Counted from the stretch's first letter, positions 30,174 to 39,851 are shown. The stretch is 64,000 nt of DNA from Lachnospiraceae bacterium (GCA_029053015.1 JAIDHX010000036.1:186001-250000), one strand, 5' to 3'. Program-made: numbers and translations. Notes: generated from the sequence alone by a model not told the origin.

Positions 30174-30884
30174 ATGAGCGCACTGGTAGAAATACGGGAC
30201 GTATGTAAAATATACAACCCGGGTGAAAACGAAGTAAGAGCTTTGGATCATGTAAATGTCTCTGTCGAGGAGGGAGAGTTTGTCGCAATCATAGGGCAGT
30301 CGGGTTCGGGCAAATCGACTCTGATGAACATTTTAGGCTGTCTTGATGTGCCGACGAGCGGGACCTATATGCTGCATGGGCAGGATGTATCGGGATTTTC
30401 CGACAATGAGCTGTCGGATGTCCGTAACAGGGAAATCGGTTTTATTTTTCAGGGCTTTAACCTGATTCAAAATCTGACGGCGCTGGAAAATGTGGAGCTG
30501 CCGTTGATTTACAGGGGCGTGCCGAGAGGCAAAAGGCTTGCTTTGGCGAAGGAGGCGCTTGCCGGTGTCGGGCTGGCGGGGCGCATGGAGCATAAGCCCG
30601 CGGAAATGTCGGGCGGACAGCAGCAGAGAGTGGCAATCGCGCGGGCAATTGCACAGGCTCCGCCTGTAATACTGGCGGATGAGCCGACGGGTAATCTGGA
30701 TTCTGGTTCCACGAAGGAAATCATGGAAATCATGAAAACGCTTCACAAGGAGGGCAGAACCGTCATTCTGATTACCCACGACAACGAGATTGCGGCGCAG
30801 GCAGAGCGGATTATTAAAATAAAGGACGGGCATATTGAGTCGGATTCGGCAATAGATGGCGGAAAGCGAAGGGAGCAAGAATGA
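30174..30884 (+). CDS. ABC transporter ATP-binding protein (MacB/LolD-like)
   Basis: [42 protein letters not shown]. Confidence 0.95.
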   Translation: MSALVEIRDVCKIYNPGENEVRALDHVNVSVEEGEFVAIIGQSGSGKSTLMNILGCLDVPTSGTYMLHGQDVSGFSDNELSDVRNREIGFIFQGFNLIQNLTALENVELPLIYRGVPRGKRLALAKEALAGVGLAGRMEHKPAEMSGGQQQRVAIARAIAQAPPVILADEPTGNLDSGSTKEIMEIMKTLHKEGRTVILITHDNEIAAQAERIIKIKDGHIESDSAIDGGKRREQE

Positions 30885-32356
30885 AAAAAGAAAAAAGAGA
30901 ACTGACGCCTGCGGAAAAGAAGCGCAGGGGTAAAAAAATAAGGAAATGGGTTGTGCTTGCATTGCTGGCTGTGATAGTGGTTTTTGTCGTCTTTTTCCGT
31001 CAGGGCCAAGAAGGCGGACAGAATATGGTTTTCGCAGAGAAGCCTGTCAGGGGCGATATCGAGGAAGAGGTCAGTCTTAGCGGAACGGTGGAGAGTGAGG
31101 AGGTTAAGGTCTACTTTGCACCCGCAAGCGGACGGATTGCAGATGTTTTTGCAAGCGCAGGTGAGGAAGTGACAGCGGGCGATGTGCTGATAGGCTATGA
31201 TATGGAAAGCATGCAGGAGGCGCTGGAAGAGGCGAGGCTTCAGTATATGGCGGGCAACAGCAGCTACAACGGCGCGCTTTATAATGACAGGGACGCGCAG
31301 ACGAAGTTAAACGAGGCAGAAACCAACCTTGCCATTTTGGAGCAGCAGATAAAGGATGCGGAGAGTTATGTGAAGCAGCTCAATAAGCAGCTTGTCAACA
31401 TCCAGACGGGCAATGCCGATAAACTGGCGGTTGAAAATATGAATCTGCAGAAGCAGTTAATCCTGCTGCAAAAGGACCCGCTGGAAAATGAAGATGCCAT
31501 CGTGCAGGTGCAGATTGCGCTGCAGGCAAATCAGTATGCGACGCAGAGCCTCGGCAATTCCGACGCGGAGAAATCCTTGAAGGAGGGCATAGAAGCGGAA
31601 GAGGAACGTCTTGCGACACTGCGTGAGTACAAGGCGGAAATGGAGGCGCAGAAGCAGCAGGCGGAGGCGGCGCTGGTCAACCGGTATCAGAAGGAGAATC
31701 TTTCTGCGACGGAGGAGCTGAACCTGCTTGCCTATGAGAATATGCAGGCGGATTTTGCCGCAGCACAAAGCGGCATTACGGCTGATTTTAATGGTATTGT
31801 TATGGAGATAGGCGTCGTAGAGGGAGCCACAGTGCCGGAGGGCACGCAGCTTCTGACACTGGCGGACAGTGAAAAAATTAAGGTGGTAGTGTATATTACC
31901 CGTTATGATTTGGAAAAAATTGAAGTGGGGCAGCAGGCGGATGTCACGATAAACGGCAGTGTTTATGAAGGCAGCGTTGCAAAAATAGACCGCATGGCAA
32001 CCGTAAATGCATCAGGAAATGCGACTGTGCGGGCGGAAATCCATATTGAAAACCCCGACGACAAAATATATCTGGGACTTGAGGCAAAGGCAGTGATACA
32101 TACGAACAGTTCTTCGGATGCGCTGTTAATTCCGCTGGAGGCACTGAATGCGGACAGAAACGGCGATTTTGTGTACATAGAGGAAAATGGAATTGCAGTC
32201 AGAAGACCTGTTGTGACGGGGATTTCTTCCGATGAGTACATTGAGGTAAAAGAAGGACTGAGTGAAACGGACAATGTGATTACTGCTTCCTACAACGGTG
32301 CAGGCATAGAGGAAGGGATGCAGGTCTATGTACTGACGCAGGATACGGCAGAGTAA
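30881..32356 (+). CDS. Efflux periplasmic adaptor (HlyD/MacA-like)
   Basis: TM, lipoyl-like V-x-FAPASGRI, long coiled coil, HlyD C-terminal region. Confidence 0.9.
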   Translation: MKKEKRELTPAEKKRRGKKIRKWVVLALLAVIVVFVVFFRQGQEGGQNMVFAEKPVRGDIEEEVSLSGTVESEEVKVYFAPASGRIADVFASAGEEVTAGDVLIGYDMESMQEALEEARLQYMAGNSSYNGALYNDRDAQTKLNEAETNLAILEQQIKDAESYVKQLNKQLVNIQTGNADKLAVENMNLQKQLILLQKDPLENEDAIVQVQIALQANQYATQSLGNSDAEKSLKEGIEAEEERLATLREYKAEMEAQKQQAEAALVNRYQKENLSATEELNLLAYENMQADFAAAQSGITADFNGIVMEIGVVEGATVPEGTQLLTLADSEKIKVVVYITRYDLEKIEVGQQADVTINGSVYEGSVAKIDRMATVNASGNATVRAEIHIENPDDKIYLGLEAKAVIHTNSSSDALLIPLEALNADRNGDFVYIEENGIAVRRPVVTGISSDEYIEVKEGLSETDNVITASYNGAGIEEGMQVYVLTQDTAE

Positions 32357-32391
32357 AAAGAAGGCGTAAAAGAGCGCAGATGGGAGCTGTT

Positions 32392-33609
32392 ATGGCACAG
32401 ATTTGGGAATACATAAAAATTGCCCTGATGAACATAAAAAGCAACAAGGGGCGCTCCATACTCACGATGCTGGGCATTATCATCGGCATCGCTTCCGTTA
32501 TTATGATTATTTCCATCGGAACGGGGATTAAGTCAAATATCAACGAGGAATTGAACGCCATGGCGGGAGGACAGATTGCCGTATATTCCTATGGCGACAA
32601 CGAGGCAGGCGTGGTAGTGGAGTTTGACAATGAGGATTTGGAGGCTTTAGAGGAGAAGGTGCATAACATCAAAGCGGTTACGCCGCTCTGGGGCCTGAAC
32701 GGTACGGTGTCAGGAAGAAAAGGCAGCTTTAGCTGTGATGTTCGTTTTGGAAGCAGCGGATTGGAGTACACAAGCAGCGACCCGATTATAAGGGGCAGAT
32801 ATTTTTCCGACAATGATTATTATGCGGCGAACAGGGTGTGCGTGATAACGGAGGGCAGTGCAAGAAAGCTGTTTGGCACGACCAATGTAATCGGCATGAC
32901 GCTGGAAGTCAATCTGTATGGAGTAACACAGGAGATGACGATTGTCGGAATCAGGCAGGACTCCGCGGCAGTGATGGTAACGATGTTTGATGACGCCACG
33001 ATTAGTATAGAAGCGCCGCTTTCCGTGGTGGAAAACGCTTACGGTTTTTATGCGGATACCTTTGACAGCATTATGATAATCAGCGACGATGCAAAGAATG
33101 CATCACAGGTGGCAAGGGACGCTGTTGCGCTGTTGGAGAGGCGGCACAATGTGCGGGGGATGAATGCTATCCAATTGGAAAATTTTAATGATTTTATGAG
33201 CGAAATGAATGATATTTTAAGTTATGTGACAGCGTTTGTGGTATTGGTAGCCGCAATCTCCCTGCTGGTAGGCGGCATAGGGGTTATGAATATCATGTTG
33301 GTTTCCGTGACGGAGCGCACAAGGGAAATCGGTATCCGGAAAGCGCTGGGAGCAAGGACCGGCTCTATTCTTCTGCAGTTTTTGTCAGAATCTGCCATTA
33401 TTACCCTCTGCGGCGGACTGATAGGCATCACGATAGGTATTTTAGGCGCGTGCAGCGTCTGCTCCATGCTGGGCTTTGCGGCGAAGGTGCAGCTTTCCGT
33501 GATTTTGGGCGCTTCTGCCTTTTCTTCGGCGGTAGGAATCTTTTTTGGCATTTATCCTGCCAGAAAGGCGGCGCAGTTAAGTCCGATAGAAGCGCTGCGC
33601 CACGAGTAG
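32392..33609 (+). CDS. MacB-like ABC permease
   Basis: KSNKGRSILTMLGIIIGIASVIMI; FtsX C-terminus TREIGIRKALGA. Confidence 0.93.
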   Translation: MAQIWEYIKIALMNIKSNKGRSILTMLGIIIGIASVIMIISIGTGIKSNINEELNAMAGGQIAVYSYGDNEAGVVVEFDNEDLEALEEKVHNIKAVTPLWGLNGTVSGRKGSFSCDVRFGSSGLEYTSSDPIIRGRYFSDNDYYAANRVCVITEGSARKLFGTTNVIGMTLEVNLYGVTQEMTIVGIRQDSAAVMVTMFDDATISIEAPLSVVENAYGFYADTFDSIMIISDDAKNASQVARDAVALLERRHNVRGMNAIQLENFNDFMSEMNDILSYVTAFVVLVAAISLLVGGIGVMNIMLVSVTERTREIGIRKALGARTGSILLQFLSESAIITLCGGLIGITIGILGACSVCSMLGFAAKVQLSVILGASAFSSAVGIFFGIYPARKAAQLSPIEALRHE

Positions 33610-33741
33610 AAAATTTTATATTTATGAAACGCAACCAAACCATCATAAAATCCTACTTATGGGATGAAAGGTATTTCCGGAGTACTTTTAAAAAGCACGA
33701 ATTTGTGCCTGCTGACCGGCAGGGCACGGAAAGGAAGCAAT

Positions 33742-34302
33742 ATGATGGACGACAAGGAAATTATAGCAATGTACTGGAAGCGGGACGAAGCCGCAATACG
33801 GGAAACTGATGTAAAGTACGGAAAGTTGTGCAGCTATGTGGCAAAGCATATTCTTCTCAGTTTGGAGGACTGTGAGGAATGTGTCAATGACACGTATCTG
33901 GCGTGCTGGAATGAGATTCCGCCCAAGCAGCCGGATAAGTTTTCTGCATTTGTCAGTCGGATTACAAGGAATCTGGCTTTGAACCGGTTTGATTATCTGA
34001 CTGCGGAAAAGCGAAACCCGAAGGCGGTATGCTCGTTAGAGGAGCTGGAGGAGTGCGTCTCGGGCACAAACACGGTGGAGTCCGAACTGATGGAAAAAGA
34101 GATTGAAATGGCTGTCAGCGATTTTTTGTGGAAACAGGAGGAAGAAAAGAGAAATATTTTTATACGCCGTTACTGGTATTTTGATTCGATAGAGGAAATC
34201 AGCAGGCAGATAGGATTTCCGGCAGGCAAAATTAAGTCCGTCCTGTTTCGTATGCGCGGAAAACTGAGAGCACACTTGGAAAAGGAGGGTATTGCAGTAT
34301 GA
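33742..34302 (+). CDS. ECF-type RNA polymerase sigma factor
   Basis: CEECVNDTYLACWNEIPP region 2; IRRYWYFDSIEEISRQIGFPAGKIKSVLFRMRGKL region 4. Confidence 0.87.
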   Translation: MMDDKEIIAMYWKRDEAAIRETDVKYGKLCSYVAKHILLSLEDCEECVNDTYLACWNEIPPKQPDKFSAFVSRITRNLALNRFDYLTAEKRNPKAVCSLEELEECVSGTNTVESELMEKEIEMAVSDFLWKQEEEKRNIFIRRYWYFDSIEEISRQIGFPAGKIKSVLFRMRGKLRAHLEKEGIAV

Positions 34303-34922
34303 ATAGCAGAAAACTGGCAGATAGAATTGGAAATATTGACGAACGCCTTGTGCAGCAGGCACAGAATCTTCCGAACTACGGGATAAGGCGCAGGAACAGG
34401 GTGATAAAAAGAATTGCAACGTGTGCAGCCACGCTTGTACTGATGGTGTGCAGCTTTGCGGCAGGAATGGCTGTATCCGCAAAAGAACCCGCAGTGGAGC
34501 CGGGTCAAGATTCGGCTCAGGAGACTGTTTTTTTGGAGGAAATCGGTTTGACGCTTATCCTGCCTGACGAGTGGAAGGACAATTATGCGGTAGAAGTAGG
34601 TGAGATGGAGGGCGGGTATGTATATACCTTTTATGACAGCACGATTCACGGGCAGGGCGGCGAATGGTCGGACTTCGGAATTCTCTTTTGGATTGGAGCG
34701 TACGGCGACAGAGCGATGACGGCAGAGGAGCTGGAACAGGAGAATGTGTTCGACGGCGCGATTCCTTATCGGTATTTGTTCTCCAACAAGAACACCAATT
34801 ATATTTTGGTAGATGTCACGGATGTGCAATGGGATCCGTCCGACCCGGAGGTGGAGCAGCATTATTTTATGCTGATGGAGAGCATCCCTGAAATCCGCTT
34901 TATACTGGACAATGTATTATAA
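34299..34922 (+). CDS. Membrane protein, probable anti-sigma partner
   Basis: 4-nt overlap with sigma gene; single central TM and extracytoplasmic domain. Confidence 0.6.
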   Translation: MNSRKLADRIGNIDERLVQQAQNLPNYGIRRRNRVIKRIATCAATLVLMVCSFAAGMAVSAKEPAVEPGQDSAQETVFLEEIGLTLILPDEWKDNYAVEVGEMEGGYVYTFYDSTIHGQGGEWSDFGILFWIGAYGDRAMTAEELEQENVFDGAIPYRYLFSNKNTNYILVDVTDVQWDPSDPEVEQHYFMLMESIPEIRFILDNVL

Positions 34923-34990
34923 AATAAAACCAGAAAAAATGTAACAAATGAAACCTCCTTGGAACTAACCTGATAGAAAGGAGGATAGTC

Positions 34991-35476
34991 ATGGAGTCAC
35001 TTGATGAAATATATCAAAAGTATTCCCAGAAGGTGTATCTGTTTCTGCTTGGAAAAACGGGAAATGAAAATCTTGCGGAAGAACTGACGCAGGAGACCTT
35101 TTTTCAGGCAGTGCAGAGCATCCGGCATTTCAGAGGGCAGAGCAGCGTCCTGACGTGGCTTTGCGGAATTGCACAGAACTTGTGGCTGAAATATCTGCGG
35201 GACAACAAAAAGCAGGAAGCCATAGAGGCTGTGGAGGACGCTGTATATGTGCGCGCAGCGGAAAGCGAGCTGATGGTACAGTGGGACAATGTGGAAATCC
35301 TGCGAAGGATACATGGCCTTGCAGAACCGATGCGTGAAGTGATGTATCTTAGGCTTGTCGGAAATCTGTCGTTTGCCCAGGTGGGCGAGATACTGGGAAA
35401 AAGTGAAAATTGGGCTCGTGTCAATTTCTATCGGGGAAAAAAGAAAATCATGGAGGAGATGAAGCGGGATGAATGA
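34991..35476 (+). CDS. ECF-type sigma factor (second)
   Basis: AEELTQETFFQAVQSIRHFRGQSSVLTWLCGIAQNLW; REVMYLRLVGNLSFAQVGEILGKSENWARVNFYRGKKKI. Confidence 0.93.
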   Translation: MESLDEIYQKYSQKVYLFLLGKTGNENLAEELTQETFFQAVQSIRHFRGQSSVLTWLCGIAQNLWLKYLRDNKKQEAIEAVEDAVYVRAAESELMVQWDNVEILRRIHGLAEPMREVMYLRLVGNLSFAQVGEILGKSENWARVNFYRGKKKIMEEMKRDE

Positions 35477-35930
35477 AGAAAAAGTGTGCAGTATGGTGAA
35501 GGATTTACTGCCTTTATATGTGGATGGACTTACATCAAAGAAAACGAACGATGCGATAGAGAGCCATATGGAGGCGTGCCAGTCCTGCCAGAATGAGTGC
35601 CGCATCTTAAAGGCGGATGCGGGAACGGAAAGCCTGGCAAGGGCAGTTCCGAAAGAGGTAGATTACCTGAAAAAAGTGAGGAAATATCAGAATGCCAATC
35701 TGATTATGGGCGCAGTTATCAGCTTTTTCTTCGGCATGTGTCTGCCGCCTGCCATGTTGGTATTGTCCTTTATCAACAGAGGGATACAGGATTATCAACT
35801 GGCAAGACTTAAGGTGGCGTGGCATATTGGGCTGTTGAAAATGTTTATCTGGGGCGCGGCCGCCTGTGTGCTGTATCTGCTGTGTATGTTTGTTATCAGA
35901 ATGGTGATTAGAAGAAAAAGGCGCAGATAG
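35469..35930 (+). CDS. Zinc-finger (zf-HC2) anti-sigma protein
   Basis: LPLYVDGLTSKKTNDAIESHMEACQSCQNEC followed by two TMs. Confidence 0.85.
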   Translation: MNEEKVCSMVKDLLPLYVDGLTSKKTNDAIESHMEACQSCQNECRILKADAGTESLARAVPKEVDYLKKVRKYQNANLIMGAVISFFFGMCLPPAMLVLSFINRGIQDYQLARLKVAWHIGLLKMFIWGAAACVLYLLCMFVIRMVIRRKRRR

Positions 35931-35969
35931 GGTTTTGTCTGCCGAATGCGCCAAAAAGGAGGGCTTTCC

Positions 35970-36689
35970 ATGCTGCGGGTAGCGGTCTGCGATGATGATG
36001 AAAAAGCCTTGGGCGAAACCATGGCTATGCTTGAAGATTATAATAAAATCCGGCTGCAGGCGGACGGCTACCGAAGCGGGAAGGCCCTTTTGGCGGCGGG
36101 GAAAAAGTATGATATCCTGCTGCTCGACATCGATATGGCGGACATGGACGGCATTGAGACGGCGAAGCGGATCAGAGAGACGGACAGGGATGTAAAGTTG
36201 ATTTATATCACCAATTACAGCGATTACACGATTTTTGCCTTTGCCGTGCACGCCTTTGCCTATCTGCTCAAGCCGCTGAAAAAGGAGGAGTTGTACGCGC
36301 AGCTTGACGAGGCGTGCGCCTATGGCTTCTCCCGGCAGGAGCCGGAACTGGAGTTTCAGGCGAAGGAGGGCATTGTCCATGTCAAACCGACCCAAATCCT
36401 ATGCTTTGAGTACTGTGAGCGGCAGGTGCTTTTACATACGGAAAAGCGTATCTGGCATTTGAAGAGAAAAATTACGGAAGTGGCGGAGGAGATGGAGCCA
36501 TATGGTTTTGCCATGCCTCATAAGAGCTTTGTGGTGAATTTGTATGCGGTTGAGAGAATCCATGGCTATGAGCTTACGCTGACGGACGGGCGCAGGATTC
36601 CCCTGTCGCAAAAGAAAGCCGTGCAGTTTCGGGGAGCGTTGAATCAGTATCTTGCGGAGGAAAGGGGGATGCACAGTTGGAAATCTTAG
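35970..36689 (+). CDS. LytTR-family response regulator
   Basis: VAVCDDDEKAL, LLLDIDMADMDGIE, C-terminal LytTR domain. Confidence 0.93.
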   Translation: MLRVAVCDDDEKALGETMAMLEDYNKIRLQADGYRSGKALLAAGKKYDILLLDIDMADMDGIETAKRIRETDRDVKLIYITNYSDYTIFAFAVHAFAYLLKPLKKEELYAQLDEACAYGFSRQEPELEFQAKEGIVHVKPTQILCFEYCERQVLLHTEKRIWHLKRKITEVAEEMEPYGFAMPHKSFVVNLYAVERIHGYELTLTDGRRIPLSQKKAVQFRGALNQYLAEERGMHSWKS

Positions 36690-37963
36690 TCTACCTGGTA
36701 CTTCCCTGCGTGGGCAGTATTTTTCTTATCAGTTCCATGTTTTACGGCGCTTACCGGATTGCGGGACAGCCGAAGTTGTCAGGAGGGCGTCTGGGTCTTA
36801 TGGCAGCTTATACGGCAGTCGCTGTAGCGTGTTCTCTGCTGGGAAGCACTTGGGTAAATCTTGCCTTTGGCATTTTGTTTCCTTTTGCGGCAATGTGGAT
36901 TCTGAAAGCTTCCAAATCCTGCCTTGTGCCGTATTTTATTTTGGTCGTGGCGGTTTTTCTGACGGACGTTGTCGTGGTTACGGGCTATGAAATGTTGATA
37001 GTCCGTGGGATTTTATTTCTCAATTCTACAGAGCTTTTGTACATTCTGTTGATGGTACTGGACAGAATGATGGAGTTTATGGTAATCTGCCTGATTGCTG
37101 TGGTGGCAGGGAAGAGGACGGGAAGGCATATTACGGTGCGGCAGGTGGTATTGTCCATTCTGCTGCCATTGTTCTCTATATTTAATATGTATTGCATGGT
37201 GTATTTGATGCAGATTTATATGGTGGAGGGCTCTGTGATTCTTCTGCTGATAAATCTGTTGCTGCTCATTGGTCTGAACATTTATTTCTGCGTGCTGGTC
37301 GATGTGATGAGCGAGAATCACAAGCTGGAGAGTGAGAAGAATTTCTACCGCAGGCAGTCGGAAATACAGTACCGTTACTATGCGCGGGAGGAGGAAAAGT
37401 ACGAGGAGTCCCGAAAGCTGATTCACGATATCCGCAACCACATTCTTGCCATGGAGGAATTGTACGACAGTGAAAAGGCGGAAGCGGCGGCGCACTATGC
37501 CGGTGATATCCATCAAATGCTGAATGACCTTGGGCAGAAATATTACACCTCGGAAAAACTTTTAAATATTATCCTCAACGACAAAGTGCGGCAGATGCAG
37601 CGCGCAGGAATCAGGGAGGATATCAAGGTGGGCGAGTTGTCCCTGGATTTTATGCGGGATATGGACGTCACCGCGTTGTTTGCCAATCTGCTGGATAATG
37701 CAATTGCCGCGGCGGCAGAAAGCCGGGAAGGCTTTGTGAAACTGCGGATAAACAATGTGCGGCAGTTTGTGTCCATTACAGTGGAAAACAGCAGTGATAG
37801 AGAGCCGGTAAGGACAAAAAACGGATTCCGCTCGGGAAAGGAAGGCCATGAAGGCGTAGGGATAAGGAGCATTAGGCGGACAGTGGATCAATACGGGGGC
37901 GACGTGCAGTTTGACTGGCAGGAGGGCGTGTTTACCGCAAAAGTGCTGCTGGCAGCAGAATAA
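36677..37963 (+). CDS. AgrC/GHKL-type sensor histidine kinase
   Basis: Multi-TM N-terminus, ESRKLIHDIRNHILAME, LFANLLDNAIAAA. Confidence 0.9.
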   Translation: MEILVYLVLPCVGSIFLISSMFYGAYRIAGQPKLSGGRLGLMAAYTAVAVACSLLGSTWVNLAFGILFPFAAMWILKASKSCLVPYFILVVAVFLTDVVVVTGYEMLIVRGILFLNSTELLYILLMVLDRMMEFMVICLIAVVAGKRTGRHITVRQVVLSILLPLFSIFNMYCMVYLMQIYMVEGSVILLLINLLLLIGLNIYFCVLVDVMSENHKLESEKNFYRRQSEIQYRYYAREEEKYEESRKLIHDIRNHILAMEELYDSEKAEAAAHYAGDIHQMLNDLGQKYYTSEKLLNIILNDKVRQMQRAGIREDIKVGELSLDFMRDMDVTALFANLLDNAIAAAAESREGFVKLRINNVRQFVSITVENSSDREPVRTKNGFRSGKEGHEGVGIRSIRRTVDQYGGDVQFDWQEGVFTAKVLLAAE

Positions 37964-37998
37964 TGTGCGAAGAAGTTTATAACAGACTGTATCTTAGG

Positions 37999-38036
37999 AG
38001 CAATATGCCTTACCTTAGGTAAAGCATATTGCTTTT
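37999..38036 (+). terminator. Intrinsic terminator
   Basis: AGCAATATGCcTTACC-ttaGGTAAaGCATATTGCTTTTT. Confidence 0.85.
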
Positions 38037-38125
38037 TCTATGGAGGAAACCTAAAATGAGGGTAAGTAAAAAATAGGTGAGTTTTGTAAACGCCTAAATC
38101 ATACCGTGCAGAAGGAGGCGGGAAT

Positions 38126-38836
38126 ATGCTGGCAGCGGGACTGCTGTTTGGAAGTTTTATATGCTTTGTGCTGCCCATCGGGGGCGCAGTCATGCTGATG
38201 CGCAGAAAGAAAGGCGCAGGAAAAGCGTTTCTTTTCGGGATGCTGGCGTTCATCGTAAGCCAGCCATTACTCCGCCTGCCGCTTTTGCAGATTGTGCTGC
38301 CGCAGTACGCATGGTTTGCCGTTTTGCAGCTAAACCCGTGGCGTTACGGCTTGTTTCTGGGGCTGACGGCAGGATTGTTTGAAGAAACTGCAAGGTGGAT
38401 AGCTATCCGCTTTTTCTTCAAAGAAAAAACAAATATAGAGCACGGTCTGGCTTTCGGACTGGGACACGGCGGTGTGGAAGCCATGCTGTTTGTGGGTCTT
38501 CAGTTTGTATATATGCTGTTTTTGATGATTATGGGCAAAGGAGCACTGCTCCCCGTCGGCGCAGGAACGGTTTTTGTCAGCAGCCTGGAACGACTGTCCG
38601 CCATCCTGTTTCACATAGGAGCGTCCCTTCTGGTGATGTATGGCGTCAGAAGAAAAAAAGCAAGATATCTTGTTGCTGCCATTTTACTTCACACACTGCT
38701 CGATGCTCCAATCGTCATTCTGCAGGCAGTGTTTGGAGTGGGCGTAGCGGGAATTGAGGCATATGCTGCGCTATTAGCAGTCATTACGCTGGTTGCAGGA
38801 ATTTGGTGCTATCAAACGCCTAAAAAGTATGAATAG
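38126..38836 (+). CDS. YhfC-like intramembrane metalloprotease-family protein
   Basis: GLFEETARWIA, LGHGGVEA, LLHTLLDAP. Confidence 0.8.
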   Translation: MLAAGLLFGSFICFVLPIGGAVMLMRRKKGAGKAFLFGMLAFIVSQPLLRLPLLQIVLPQYAWFAVLQLNPWRYGLFLGLTAGLFEETARWIAIRFFFKEKTNIEHGLAFGLGHGGVEAMLFVGLQFVYMLFLMIMGKGALLPVGAGTVFVSSLERLSAILFHIGASLLVMYGVRRKKARYLVAAILLHTLLDAPIVILQAVFGVGVAGIEAYAALLAVITLVAGIWCYQTPKKYE

Positions 38837-39042
38837 GTGATTGCGAAACGCAGTGGCTATGCTGTTGTCATTGTGCATATTGTACATTCCAACGCAGACT
38901 CGCTCTCGCTCCAAGCTTACCGTAGCGGTACGTAAGCTGCCAAAGGACGGCAGCTAAGTACCGACGGTAAGCAAAGGTCTGCTTATGGAATGTACAATAT
39001 GCACAATTCGCAACCGGCAAGTATGAGTTTTGCAATTACCTA
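38834..39042. repeat. MITE-like element copy A, TIR-bounded with TA ends
   Basis: TAGGTGATTGCGAAAC (38834-38849) ... GTTTTGCAATTACCTA (39027-39042). Confidence 0.7.
38870..39007 (+). repeat. Structured hairpin core A: 22-bp perfect outer arms with nested inner stems
   Basis: ATTGTGCATATTGTACATTCCA (38870-38891) / TGGAATGTACAATATGCACAAT (38986-39007); inner GCAGAC/GTCTGC, GCTTACCG/CGGTAAGC, CGGTAC/GTACCG, AGCTGCC/GGCAGCT. Confidence 0.95.
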
Positions 39043-39053
39043 AAGAATATATA

Positions 39054-39372
39054 TAGCTGATTGCGAAATACTTTCTGCAAGTGCGGAAGTGTTTAAAGTA
39101 GGCAAAAAACGTCTCCAAAGCAGTGGCAAGTCCCCTTATTTTGTCTATATGGAATATTTCCTGTGGCTTGCAAGGAAGTCTCGTCTTTGCCTGTTTCGAA
39201 TTGTGTATATGGTATATTCCATAAGCAGACCCTTGCCAGTCGTCGGTACTTAGCTGCCGTCCTTTGGCAGCTTATGTACCGCTACGGCTGGCTCGGAGCG
39301 AGAGCGTGTCTGCGTTGGAATATACCATATACACAATGACACTTGCCGCATAACGAATTTCGCAATCACTTA
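39054..39372. repeat. MITE-like element copy B, TIR-bounded with TA ends
   Basis: TAGCTGATTGCGAAAT (39054-39069) ... ATTTCGCAATCACTTA (39357-39372). Confidence 0.7.
39200..39337 (-). repeat. Structured hairpin core B, inverted copy of core A with compensatory changes
   Basis: ATTGTGTATATGGTATATTCCA (39200-39221) / TGGAATATACCATATACACAAT (39316-39337); interior is near-identical in reverse complement to core A. Confidence 0.95.
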
Positions 39373-39404
39373 AAAACATAAAGATTGAAAGGAACGAGGA
39401 TACG

Positions 39405-39833
39405 ATGAAAGAAAACGTAAAAAGAATTGTAAACAGAAGTTTCGCAGCAATACTGGCGGCAGCGCTGCTTCTTACGCTTGCAGCCTGCAGCGGCACAAAA
39501 CTCCCCGATGGTTTTGACGAAAAAACCGTAAAAGAGGCTGCCACAAAATTTCTCGACTATCTGACTGCCGGGGAGTATGACAGCGGCATGGATATGATGA
39601 GTGAAGTCATGACGGCAGCCTTGTCGAAGGAGGATTTGACTGCCATTATGGAAGATTTAGACAGACAGGCGGGAGCCTTCAAGGAGTATAAAAGCATTGC
39701 AGTGGTGGGGCAGACCTCTCAGGGCGTCGAATACGCGACAGCGGTTGTCGTGGCTTCCTATGAAAAGCGGAATGTGACATACACAGTGGTGTTCAATATG
39801 GATATGGAAATTGACGGCTTCTATTTGAGATAG
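39405..39833 (+). CDS. Small lipoprotein, DUF3887-like
   Basis: Lipobox LTLAACSG; FDEKTVKEAATKFLDYLTAGEYDSGMDMMS. Confidence 0.75.
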   Translation: MKENVKRIVNRSFAAILAAALLLTLAACSGTKLPDGFDEKTVKEAATKFLDYLTAGEYDSGMDMMSEVMTAALSKEDLTAIMEDLDRQAGAFKEYKSIAVVGQTSQGVEYATAVVVASYEKRNVTYTVVFNMDMEIDGFYLR

Positions 39834-39851
39834 GCAGAAAGGGAGGGTATC

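Noticed and set aside
38870-39337. CRISPR array or tRNA-like genes in the repeat-rich intergenic region
   Set aside because: Only two inverted long hairpins, no regular direct repeats with spacers; no tRNA cloverleaf with CCA/TψC features recognised. No CRISPR array seen anywhere in the window.
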